Source of the DNA: Robinsoniella peoriensis
GTDB taxonomy: Bacteria; Bacillota; Clostridia; Lachnospirales; Lachnospiraceae
Assembly (NCBI RefSeq): GCF_000797495.1
Contig: NZ_JTGN01000004.1
Coordinates: 480,974-544,973, forward strand
Direction of reading: 5' to 3'
Length of the DNA: 64,000 bases
Made by a program: the position numbers and the translations under genes. Positions 1 to 8,106 of this stretch are shown here, one piece after another. How positions within the stretch are numbered: position 1 is the first letter of the stretch; every line of letters starts with the position of its first letter. The notes beneath the pieces were generated by a model, which searched no databases, was not told the origin of the DNA, and saw only the letters and a program-made list of their open reading frames with translations.

Positions 1-1469
1 TCATCAAGTCTAATTGTATCAGTAATCTGATTATCCATACTTATCACGATACAGGAGAAGCCTTTTCTGTCAATAAGTTTATTGATCCCGACAGGAAAAT
101 AGAAGATACTGATTTTGTAAGGCAGTTTTATGGCATGCAGGAAAGCTATTTATGGAAACTCAATGAAAATTATTATTTTACATCCATGCCTCTTTCAGCC
201 GGAAAATGTGTAATGTCATATTACAGGAAAATTTATAACGAAAACACGGTTGAAGTAGTCGGATGCGTAGAACTGATGGTGGATGAATCGGTAATTACAG
301 AATTGTACGAGAATATTCGTCTGGCCGATACAGGACACTATGTGATTCTGGACCATTCCGGAAAAGTAGTTTCTTATAAAGACAAGGGAGAACTGGGGAA
401 AGATTATTCGGATAAGGAATATTATAATGCTATCAGCCAGTCGGAAGGAAACCATAAAATTACTATGGGGAACCAGGAGTACCTGGTCACCAATAAAATG
501 TATAAAAAGCTGGGCTGGAATATTGTAGGTATTGTTCCGGTTGCGGAAGTGGTTAAGGACAGCCGGCGGCTTCAGTTGTTTTTGCTTTTTCTGGGTGGTT
601 TTTTTATCGTTCTCACGGTATTCATGGGATCTTTTCTTGCAAAATATGTATCGGATCCAATTATCCGTCTGAAGAAAATTATTATTCAGATCGGGGAAGG
701 CAGACGGGATATAAAGATCAGCCAGGATCGGTCAGATGAAATTGGAGAGCTGTTTATCGCTTTTAGCAGGATGATAGAAAAAAACGATGATTTGATGAAA
801 AACCTTTTAGAAGAACAGAATCGGAAAAAGGAGTATGAGTTAGCCCTGATCCAATCCCAGTTAAATCCCCACTTTTTGTATAATACACTGGAATGTATCT
901 GTGGTATGGCGTCTTTGAACAAGACGGATGACATTATTTTTGTGGTTAAAGAACTGGCATTTTTTTACCGGGGAGTTTTGAGCAAGGGAAATAAAGTCAT
1001 ACCCGTGAAGACAGAGTTAAATATTATCGAACGATATTTTAATATCTTAAAATACCGTTATCCCAATAAACTGAATTACGAAATTGATTGTCAAAAAGAA
1101 GCAGAAAACTGTTCTATTTTAAAGCTGTGCCTTCAGCCAATTGTAGAAAATGCAGTGCTGCACGGTCTCAGGGGAAAAAAGAATGACTGGAATATAAAAG
1201 TACAGGTTTATATAGAGAATGAGCGGGTAATACTCTGTGTCTATGACAGCGGCATAGGAATGGACAGCGAAAAAATCAAAGATGTTTTTAACCAGGATGA
1301 ATGGGATAAAGAGAAAGTCAATTTTGGCATTAAGGCAACTGATGAAAGGATAAAATTGTGTTATGGAATGGATTACGGTATTCACATAGAAAGTGAACTG
1401 GGCAAATTTACAAAAGTATATTTTGTCTTTCCATACAATACCATAGACCACGCTCCAGAGTGTGTTTAA
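1..1469 (+). CDS. YesM-type sensor histidine kinase (5' partial)
   Basis: Membrane sensor kinase of the YesM/LytS class (His_kinase PF06580). The reading frame is open from the first bases of the window, so the start codon and part of the extracellular sensor lie outside; the ATG at 135 is internal. Visible in order: the tail of a dCache-like extracytoplasmic domain, one transmembrane helix (about nt 570-640), a HAMP linker, the phospho-acceptor motif NPHFLYNT (His codon 870-872), the N box QPIVENAVLHG and the G box DSGIGM. It lies 74 bases upstream of an AraC-type response regulator, its probable partner, and a fucosidase follows. In this family such pairs usually sense sugars or peptides and control nearby uptake or hydrolase genes; the ligand cannot be read from the sequence. 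Confidence 0.93.
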   Translation, partial: IKSNCISNLIIHTYHDTGEAFSVNKFIDPDRKIEDTDFVRQFYGMQESYLWKLNENYYFTSMPLSAGKCVMSYYRKIYNENTVEVVGCVELMVDESVITELYENIRLADTGHYVILDHSGKVVSYKDKGELGKDYSDKEYYNAISQSEGNHKITMGNQEYLVTNKMYKKLGWNIVGIVPVAEVVKDSRRLQLFLLFLGGFFIVLTVFMGSFLAKYVSDPIIRLKKIIIQIGEGRRDIKISQDRSDEIGELFIAFSRMIEKNDDLMKNLLEEQNRKKEYELALIQSQLNPHFLYNTLECICGMASLNKTDDIIFVVKELAFFYRGVLSKGNKVIPVKTELNIIERYFNILKYRYPNKLNYEIDCQKEAENCSILKLCLQPIVENAVLHGLRGKKNDWNIKVQVYIENERVILCVYDSGIGMDSEKIKDVFNQDEWDKEKVNFGIKATDERIKLCYGMDYGIHIESELGKFTKVYFVFPYNTIDHAPECV

Positions 1470-1543
1470 ACATTGCTTTTATTAAGATGAGCGAATTATT
1501 TTAACGTAAAGACGTTATATAACAGGAAAGAAGTGAGGCTGAC

Positions 1544-2614
1544 ATGTATCAGATCTTAATTGTAGAGGATGAATTCTATGCCAGACAAAGATTGAAAAGC
1601 TGCATAGAATGGGAAAAGTATGGATTCACCATTGCCGAAGAAGCCGAAGACGGAGAAGAAGCTCTGCAAATATTGTCGGAGAAAAAGATCGATTTAATGA
1701 TTGCAGATATTGAGATGCCGATTATCAATGGGATAGAACTGTCAAGAAAATTATACGAACAAAACAGTACGGTAAAAATTATATTCCTGACGGGGTACGA
1801 TGATTTTTCTTATGCCCAGAATGCCATCCATTATGGCGTAAAAGAGTATTTGCTAAAACCTGTGGAAGAACAGGAACTAAAAAAGGTTCTGGAAAAAATA
1901 AACGAAATACTGGATGGGGAACAGCAGGTGAGTCAGAGGGCGATTCTGGGAGAAATGTACTACAAGAAAATGAAAGAAGATTTGCTGGATAAAATGTATG
2001 AGGGGAGGCAGGAAGAAGTGAGCAGGCAGCTTTCGGAAATCTTTGCATATGCCCAGGAACATTACACAAAGCCGGAAGAGTTTAACAGTTTATCCCAAAG
2101 CTTAATGGATGCGCTAAATGAATTCTGCGGTAAATCGGAGAGACAGAAAGAGAAGGCCCAGGAGATACCGCACTTTACCCCATATAAAGAATTTTTAATT
2201 AAGTTGTTTCTGGAAAAACTCTGTCAGCAGGGAGAAGAGAGAAATTCGGGTACAGAAATTATCATTGAGCTTGCCAAGCAATACATAGACCTTCACTATC
2301 AGGAAGCACAGCTTTCTTTGACTGTGATCTCAAACTCATGCTATGTGAATCCATCCTATTTAAGCCGGATATTCAATCAAATGACAGGCACTTCAATTCC
2401 ATCTTATATAAAAGAACTGCGCCTTGCAAATGCTGTCCGGATGATAATGGACGGTGTCAGCTGTATAGATTTGCTGGCTGCTAAAAATGGTTTTCAGAAT
2501 GCAGGTTATTTTAGCACCTGTTTTAAAGAGAAATTCGGTATGCGTCCCTCGGAGTATATTAAAAAAATGGAACAGGTGAAAGAGCATAATATGGGGCATA
2601 GTTCTTTGGGGTAG
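1544..2614 (+). CDS. YesN-type response regulator, AraC family output
   Basis: Cytoplasmic transcription factor of 356 residues. An N-terminal receiver domain (residues 1-125) has the acidic pocket near ED9-10, phospho-acceptor Asp55 in IADIEMP and the conserved Lys in YLLKPV. A helical linker leads to a C-terminal AraC/XylS double helix-turn-helix (about 245-350, with SYLSRIFNQMTG and the closing signature NAGYFSTCFKEKFGMRPSEY). It follows the sensor kinase by 74 bases with a weak AG-rich site (AGTGAGG) before ATG, so the two are probably co-transcribed. The AraC output suggests direct control of carbohydrate genes, of which the adjacent alpha-L-fucosidase is the obvious candidate (inference). 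Confidence 0.93.
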   Translation: MYQILIVEDEFYARQRLKSCIEWEKYGFTIAEEAEDGEEALQILSEKKIDLMIADIEMPIINGIELSRKLYEQNSTVKIIFLTGYDDFSYAQNAIHYGVKEYLLKPVEEQELKKVLEKINEILDGEQQVSQRAILGEMYYKKMKEDLLDKMYEGRQEEVSRQLSEIFAYAQEHYTKPEEFNSLSQSLMDALNEFCGKSERQKEKAQEIPHFTPYKEFLIKLFLEKLCQQGEERNSGTEIIIELAKQYIDLHYQEAQLSLTVISNSCYVNPSYLSRIFNQMTGTSIPSYIKELRLANAVRMIMDGVSCIDLLAAKNGFQNAGYFSTCFKEKFGMRPSEYIKKMEQVKEHNMGHSSLG

Positions 2615-2689
2615 CATCTGGTATATCTGGTATTAAAGTGAGTATAAGAAGCTGATGTATTTCCAGGGCTTAGATATGTAGAAGGAATA

Positions 2690-2880
2690 TAAGGAATTTA
2701 AGGAATTTAAAATAAGGAATTTAAAATAAGAAATTTAAAATAAGGAAGAAAAAATAAGGAAAAAAAATAAGAAAAAAAATAAGAAAGATAGGTGAAAGTA
2801 AGATGGGTGTACAACAAAAAGTTCAAGAAGAAGGCAAAGGAAAAGTTCAAGAAGAAGGCAAAGGAAAAGTTCAAGAAAAA
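2690..2880 (+). repeat. Purine-rich tandem repeats across leader and 5' end of the fucosidase gene
   Basis: Two repeat arrays abut. Bases about 2690-2790 are degenerate copies of a roughly 14-base unit AAGGAATTTAAAAT that decay into AAGAAAAAAAAT. Inside the gene, a 24-base unit starting GTTCAAGAAGAAGGC occurs at 2821-2844 and 2845-2868 with a partial third copy from 2869, encoding KVQEEGKG twice and then KVQEKV. The coding unit is a multiple of three, so copy-number change would lengthen the N-terminus without a frameshift, while change in the leader array would alter spacing ahead of the ribosome binding site. Confidence 0.8.
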
Positions 2881-4359
2881 GTCAGGGAGAGACTGTATGA
2901 AGTGGAGCGTGTAATTGCACAGGGGCCATTTCAGGACACCTGGGAATCTTTATGCACATATGAAATTCCAAAATGGTATCAGGATGCAAAATTCGGGATA
3001 TTTATCCATTGGGGTGTTTATGCGGTTCCGGCATTCGGAAGTGAGTGGTATCCCAGGAATATGTATCTGAAAGGAACCCCGGAATATGAGCATCATTTAA
3101 AGACTTATGGTCCTCATGACCAGTTTGGCTATAAAGATTTTATACCTATGTTCCAGGCAGAACATTTCAGGGCTGATGAATGGCTGGATCTCTTTGAACA
3201 GTCGGGGGCCAGATTTATCATGCCGGTTGCAGAACATCATGATGGTTTTCAGATGTATGAGAGTGAACTGTCTAAATGGAATGCCAAGAACATGGGACCC
3301 AAAAGAGACATAATCAAAGAGTTAAAAGAAGAAGCGGGGAAACGTGATATTACATTTACTGTCTCTGACCACCGGGCAGAACACTGCTGGTTTTTCAATG
3401 GAGGAAGGGAGTTTGCTTCAGATATCAATGATCCTGCTTTTGAAGACTTCTACTGGAAGCAGCAGGATGGAGGAGATCTGGATGGAAGTGTGACACATGA
3501 TATATATTCGGTTGCTCCCGGTAAGGAACATATGGATGACTGGCTCGCCAGAATGTGTGAGCTGGTGGACAACTATCGTCCTCAGATTGTCTGGTTTGAC
3601 TGGTGGATTCAGAATGTTGCATTTAAGCCTTACCTGAAGAAATTTGCAGCATTTTATTATAATCGTGCAGCTGAATGGGGAATAGAAGTGGCAATTAATT
3701 ATAAATACGATGCTTATGCTTATGGAAGTGCGGTATTTGATCTGGAAAGAGGACAACTGGATGCCATCCGTCCCCAGCTTTGGCAGACAGATACTGCAAT
3801 TGCAAAAAATTCCTGGTGTTACACCCATGGAAATGATTTTAAATCACCGGTAGACCTGGTTGGGGATCTGGTGGACATTGTCAGTAAAAATGGCTGCCTG
3901 TTGCTGAATGTAGGACCAAAAGCGGATGGTACATTTACGGAAGAAGACAGAAATGTACTGCTTGAAATAGGAAACTGGCTGAAGAAAAATGGGGAAGGAA
4001 TTTATGGCACCACATTCTGGCAGATATTTGGAGAGGGACCTACCAAGGTTGCCGGCGGATATTTTACGGATGTGGACAGAGCCCCATTTACCCCGGAGGA
4101 TATTCGCTTTACGTATAAAGCAGGTGTATTATATGCATTTGTGATGAAGTTTCCTGAGGATGGGCAGGTAACTATTAAAGCCTGCGGCATTCCAAAAGTC
4201 TGCAGTGTTTCTACCAGTACGTTTGATGTAAAAGGCGTTGCCGTATTGGGCTATGATGCAGCGGTTTCATTTACAAGGGATGATACAGGAATGCATGTAA
4301 AGGTGGAAGAAAAGATAGAGACACCTTACCCTGTTTGCCTGAAAATACAGATTGACTAG
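2803..4359 (+). CDS. Alpha-L-fucosidase, GH29
   Basis: Retaining glycosidase that releases L-fucose from fucosylated glycans. The GH29 barrel starts near residue 45 with FGIFIHWGVYAVPAFGSEWY, has the substrate-binding His pair in AEHHDGF (about 145-146) and the probable nucleophile Asp266 in VWFDWW. A C-terminal beta-sandwich follows (about 420-518). No signal peptide is seen, so a cytoplasmic enzyme acting on imported oligosaccharides is likely. The first 28 residues are a charged low-complexity repeat (KVQEEGKG) not typical of the family; the start at 2803 has AGGTGAA six bases upstream. It follows the sensor/regulator pair and ends with a strong terminator. Confidence 0.93.
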   Translation: MGVQQKVQEEGKGKVQEEGKGKVQEKVRERLYEVERVIAQGPFQDTWESLCTYEIPKWYQDAKFGIFIHWGVYAVPAFGSEWYPRNMYLKGTPEYEHHLKTYGPHDQFGYKDFIPMFQAEHFRADEWLDLFEQSGARFIMPVAEHHDGFQMYESELSKWNAKNMGPKRDIIKELKEEAGKRDITFTVSDHRAEHCWFFNGGREFASDINDPAFEDFYWKQQDGGDLDGSVTHDIYSVAPGKEHMDDWLARMCELVDNYRPQIVWFDWWIQNVAFKPYLKKFAAFYYNRAAEWGIEVAINYKYDAYAYGSAVFDLERGQLDAIRPQLWQTDTAIAKNSWCYTHGNDFKSPVDLVGDLVDIVSKNGCLLLNVGPKADGTFTEEDRNVLLEIGNWLKKNGEGIYGTTFWQIFGEGPTKVAGGYFTDVDRAPFTPEDIRFTYKAGVLYAFVMKFPEDGQVTIKACGIPKVCSVSTSTFDVKGVAVLGYDAAVSFTRDDTGMHVKVEEKIETPYPVCLKIQID

Positions 4360-4402
4360 TTAGTGAGGACGGGATAATAATATAAATTGAAAATAAAATG
4401 AT

Positions 4403-4449
4403 GGCGGATGCACGGGAGTACACTTTTTTAGTGCATCTGCCAAATTTTA
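4403..4449 (+). terminator. Rho-independent terminator after the fucosidase
   Basis: Arms GGCGGATGCAC (4403-4413) and GTGCATCTGCC (4431-4441) pair over 11 positions with one G-U, followed by AAATTTTAT. It lies 43 bases after the fucosidase stop. Confidence 0.8.
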
Positions 4450-4504
4450 TATACACATTTATTTGTTCTGACGAAATCAATCAAATAACAGGAGGCGCAG
4501 CGGG

Positions 4505-4621
4505 CTACCCTGACGATTTCCCATTTAGCAAAGCATTATCAACAGCCTTACGAATGGTATCGCTGCTGTAAGTGGCTGATGAGATGGCATCCACCTGAAG
4601 AGAATGTTCGGCTAAAAGCGA
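4505..4621 (-). pseudogene. Remnant of an FMN-binding-domain protein (C-terminal end only)
   Basis: Read on the minus strand, a frame of about 38 codons contains VDAISSATYSSDTIRKAVDN and ends at TAG (4505-4507). This matches the C-terminal signature of the FMN_bind domain, in which the Ser/Thr of a D[AG]xSGAT-like motif carries covalently bound flavin in NqrC/RnfG-type proteins; here the motif is SSAT. An in-frame stop stands directly upstream at the left end and no start codon precedes it, so only the tail survives. It lies 21 bases downstream of the TetR gene on the same strand, so regulator and flavoprotein may once have formed a unit. Confidence 0.65.
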
Positions 4622-4642
4622 TTAGTAAAAAGAAAATTATTT

Positions 4643-5254
4643 TTAGCATTCATCTAAAATCCCCCCTAATAAAATTCCTGCAAAGTTTACGCTAAGTTCA
4701 TTGAAATTATCCAATTTATATAGACAGTTTTCGGATGCACACATAACAAAACCCAGCAGGGCAGTAACGATCATCCAGGATGTATGAGCGGCATTTTCTT
4801 TAAATATTTTTTGACGTATTCCTTCTTCCAAAAGGCTGTCCATCATTCGGATGCCTTCATTGTCAGGTATTGACCCATTTTCAGACGCAAAAATAACATT
4901 TTTTCCGCTGTACATAACGGATTTTGTCATTTCCGCTTCTTCTGACAGGATTTTTATTACAAGAACCATAAGTCCCCGGACTTGCTGGTCAATCGGACAG
5001 GTCTGATGCTCTGTCAGAAATTGAGCGGCATTTTTTTCTACCTTAGTATAAAGCATAGCAGCAATATCATCTATGATTTGTGACTTGTCTTTATAATAGA
5101 GGTAAATTGTTGTGGGGGAATACTCAATTTTAGCGGCAAGCTTTCGAATGGACAAGGCCTCATAGCCTTCTTGATTGATAATTTCGGTTGCAGCATCCAT
5201 TATTTTTCTGCACATCTGCTTTTTTTCATTTTCTCGTCTTTCTTTTATTCCCAT
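4643..5254 (-). CDS. TetR/AcrR family transcriptional regulator
   Basis: DNA-binding repressor of 203 residues. The TetR_N helix-turn-helix occupies about residues 15-62 (AATEIINQEGYEALSIRKLA then SPTTIYLYYKDKSQIIDDI); the rest is an all-helical ligand-binding and dimerisation domain of the kind often linked to drug or redox regulation. The ligand is unknown. The gene has its own consensus promoter and a palindrome in the leader (annotated separately), fitting autoregulation. Downstream on the same strand only a decayed flavoprotein remnant is left, so the original target may be lost; the ABC exporter beginning at 6361 on the other strand is another possible target (inference). Confidence 0.9.
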   Translation of the reverse strand: MGIKERRENEKKQMCRKIMDAATEIINQEGYEALSIRKLAAKIEYSPTTIYLYYKDKSQIIDDIAAMLYTKVEKNAAQFLTEHQTCPIDQQVRGLMVLVIKILSEEAEMTKSVMYSGKNVIFASENGSIPDNEGIRMMDSLLEEGIRQKIFKENAAHTSWMIVTALLGFVMCASENCLYKLDNFNELSVNFAGILLGGILDEC

Positions 5255-5271
5255 ATGTAAATTCTCCTGTG

Positions 5272-5330
5272 ATTAACGGTGTTAATATTTTTGATAATGT
5301 AATTGTATGTAATATCACCAAATTTGTCAA
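5272..5330 (-). promoter_or_regulatory. Promoter and candidate operator of the TetR gene
   Basis: On the minus strand TTGACA (5325-5330), 17 bases, then TACAAT (5302-5307). Downstream of it lies the perfect palindrome ATTAAC-ggt-GTTAAT (5272-5286), between the start site and the coding start, a position suited to autorepression. Promoter call is strong; operator assignment is inferred. Confidence 0.7.
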
Positions 5331-5424
5331 CACAAATAAAAAGACATTAAATGACTATCAGTTATGGGCACTTTTTGCTTTCAGCGTCGGTGATCACGAT
5401 GCTTGCATGTATTATTACAGAATA

Positions 5425-6079
5425 TCAATACAATCGATACTGCTGATACAACCTGTTCCTCACCGCCAGATCCGTAGTAGCCTGCATTAAATCCTTAATC
5501 CGGTTTTCCTGAAGTAAATAACGGGAAAGAGCGGCAAATCTGTTTTCTCCTTTTATGAGTCCTTCTTTTTCTCCTATGGAACGTTCTTCTTCTCTGATAT
5601 CATCAAAAGCTTTACACATATTAAAAACAACTCCTTTCGTGTCTGTTGTGGCTGTGTTCTTTAAAGTATCCAGTTTGTCTGTTTCACCCAGAAGCAGGTG
5701 AATCAGCTCAAAAGTCTGAAGATCAAGTTTACTGTACCGGTCTGGTATAATTCAACGCATCGTACAGCATGGAACGTATTACCATTGCATAATTTACGTC
5801 AGTTTGATTTTCGCATGCAAGAATAGCAAACTGAGCTCCCAAATGAGTTTTCTTGACCACATCGCGGTAGCGTCTAACTGCTTTTTTTCTTCCGGATTTA
5901 TCCGGCAGGAGAATGGATTGATTGCATTCCGCAGGGGAAAGATCCTCCGGCTTTATGATTTGTTTACCACGGAATACAGTTCCGTTATAAATATCTGCAA
6001 AATGTTCAGGGTTTTCCAGATATTGATTGATGAATAAGTCTTTTTCTTGTGTCATGTTATCCTCCTCTTGAATAGGCAA
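5425..6079 (-). pseudogene. Rpn/PD-(D/E)XK-type nuclease (transposase-like), internally deleted
   Basis: Minus-strand remnant of the Rpn family (recombination-promoting nuclease, PDDEXK_2), common in multiple copies in gut Clostridia. The N-terminal piece (6079 to about 5730) has the family start LFINQYLENPEHFADIYNGT, VVKKTHLGAQFAILACENQT (the QFAILACENQ strand of the nuclease core) and MVIRSMLYDALNY. It breaks at a TAA and frame change near 5729. The frame then continues as IPDRYSKLDLQTFELIHLLL through MCKAFDDIREEERSIGEKEG to a TGA at 5425. Against a normal length of around 300 residues, a stretch of roughly 100 in the middle is missing, consistent with a deletion that also shifted frame. 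Not expected to be active. Confidence 0.75.
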
Positions 6080-6360
6080 TACACGGACACTTGGAAATAT
6101 TCATGATTCTGCACTAAAGGGAATAGGTACGGAAATTGTACAATAGAAAAATAGATGTCTTTAGAGAAAAAGAGAATTTTATATTTAAACAGTGACTATG
6201 CATTGCGTTTTTATTATTATACAATATCAGATTGCAAATATCAAGATAATATTTTCGAAATATAACTTGAATAGATATTTTTTCAATTTTAAGCAATACT
6301 ACAGGTAGGAATAGATGATATTTAAAAGTTGAAACTTTAGATTTTTGTAGAAGGAGAATC

Positions 6361-8106
6361 ATGCCTATGAAAAAGGTATTTAAAGAGTTGGGTAAGTTTA
6401 AAGCGGCGGTTTTCTTCATTGCTCTGACGGTAATTGGGGGTGTACTTTGTAATCTGGGGCTGCCTGCTTATCTGTCAGACATTATTAATAAAGGAATACC
6501 AACAGGTGATGCGGCATTTATTATCCGTACCGGAGGCGCTATGCTTATTCTCACGATCGTGGGGGCATTGTGCAATATTGCAACGGGTTTCTTTTCGGCA
6601 CGGGTTTCTATGGGGATTGGCAGGCGGTTGAGAAGTGCGGTGTTTACGAAAGTTCAGTATTTTTCCAGGGCAGAGTTTGACCGTTTTTCTACGTCTTCTC
6701 TTATCACCAGGACCAATAATGACATTACCCAGGTGCAAAATTTCATGAATATGTTCCTGCGCATAGTATTGATGGCTCCGGTGATGTGTGTCGGAGGTGT
6801 CATCCTGGCATATTTAAAAAGCCCTTCTATGTCTATGGTGCTGTTTATTTCTATGCCGGTTATGATAGCAGCGGTACTTGTGATCGCACTGAGGTCAATA
6901 CCATTATCGAAAATCATGCAATCCAAGATTGATCAAATCAATCTGGTCATGAGAGAAAAACTCACAGGAATCCGTGTGATCAGGGCATTTGGAACAACAG
7001 AACATGAGTCCGGACGTTTTTATGACGTAAATGAAAGCTTTATGAAGAATTCTATGCGGATGCAGCGAATCATGGGAACCCTGACGCCTGTACTTAGTCT
7101 GGTTCTCTATGGTACCAATGTAGCCCTGCTGGCATTTGGCGGATATCAGCTTACACGGGTGAATGGCATGCCGCTTCTGACCGGAGATGTAATTGCCGTG
7201 ATTCAATATGTTATGCAGATCATGATGTCTGTAATGATGCTGGCTTTGATTTTTGTCATGTATCCAAGAGCTTCTGTTTCTGCATCCAGAGTCAATGAGG
7301 TACTTGATACTGAAGCAACTATTACGACAATAAATCCAAAAGAAGGAGCAGCAGATAAAAGGGGATTCTTGTCATTTGAACATGTCACTTTTTCTTATCC
7401 TGATTCTGAAGAACCGGTTATACACGATATTTCCTTTGAAACGAAACCGGGAGAAACTACAGCAATTATTGGTTCTACTGGAAGTGGAAAATCTTCTTTA
7501 ATTAATTTGATTCTGCGGTTTTATGATGCCCAGGAAGGCAGGATAATGGTGAACGGGATGGATGTAAAAGACTATGATTTAAAGGAATTACGACGAAAAA
7601 TCGGGTATGTTCCCCAGAAATCTTTTCTGTTTAAAGGAACGATTGAGAGCAATATTCAATTTGGTGATGAGCTGGCATCGGAGGACCGGATCGAGGATGC
7701 AGCTAAGATTGCCCAGGCATATGAATTTATTACTGCGAAAGAGGAAGGATTTGATACCGATATAACCCAGGGGGGCAGCAATGTTTCTGGCGGACAGAGG
7801 CAGAGGCTGGCTATAGCACGGGCTATTGTCCGAAAGCCGGAAATTTATATATTTGATGACAGTTTTTCAGCATTGGATTTTAAGACGGATCTGGCTTTGA
7901 GACAGGCATTAGAGGAGGAGACCAAAGATGCGGCAGTGATCATCGTAGCCCAGAGAATCAGTACCATTATGAATGCAGACCGTATATTGGTTCTGGAAGA
8001 TGGTTATTGTGTAGGAATGGGTACGCATAAAGAACTGCTGAATTCATGCGAAGTTTATAAAGAAATTGTACATTCCCAGTTAAGTGAAGAGGAGGCGGGA
8101 GCATGA
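6361..8106 (+). CDS. ABC exporter half-transporter A (degenerate-site subunit)
   Basis: Inner half of a heterodimeric type IV ABC exporter (LmrC/BmrC/TM287-like) of 581 residues: six transmembrane helices (about 15-305) and a C-terminal ATPase domain. Walker A is GSTGSGKS (about 371), the signature is canonical VSGGQRQR, but Walker B ends IFDDSFSALD with Asp at residue 500 where the catalytic Glu normally stands. This is the usual asymmetry of heterodimeric multidrug exporters, in which this subunit helps form the non-hydrolytic site. AAGGAG precedes the ATG. The stop overlaps the next start (ATGA), indicating translational coupling with the partner. Substrate unknown; drugs, lipids or peptides are possible. 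Confidence 0.92.
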   Translation: MPMKKVFKELGKFKAAVFFIALTVIGGVLCNLGLPAYLSDIINKGIPTGDAAFIIRTGGAMLILTIVGALCNIATGFFSARVSMGIGRRLRSAVFTKVQYFSRAEFDRFSTSSLITRTNNDITQVQNFMNMFLRIVLMAPVMCVGGVILAYLKSPSMSMVLFISMPVMIAAVLVIALRSIPLSKIMQSKIDQINLVMREKLTGIRVIRAFGTTEHESGRFYDVNESFMKNSMRMQRIMGTLTPVLSLVLYGTNVALLAFGGYQLTRVNGMPLLTGDVIAVIQYVMQIMMSVMMLALIFVMYPRASVSASRVNEVLDTEATITTINPKEGAADKRGFLSFEHVTFSYPDSEEPVIHDISFETKPGETTAIIGSTGSGKSSLINLILRFYDAQEGRIMVNGMDVKDYDLKELRRKIGYVPQKSFLFKGTIESNIQFGDELASEDRIEDAAKIAQAYEFITAKEEGFDTDITQGGSNVSGGQRQRLAIARAIVRKPEIYIFDDSFSALDFKTDLALRQALEEETKDAAVIIVAQRISTIMNADRILVLEDGYCVGMGTHKELLNSCEVYKEIVHSQLSEEEAGA

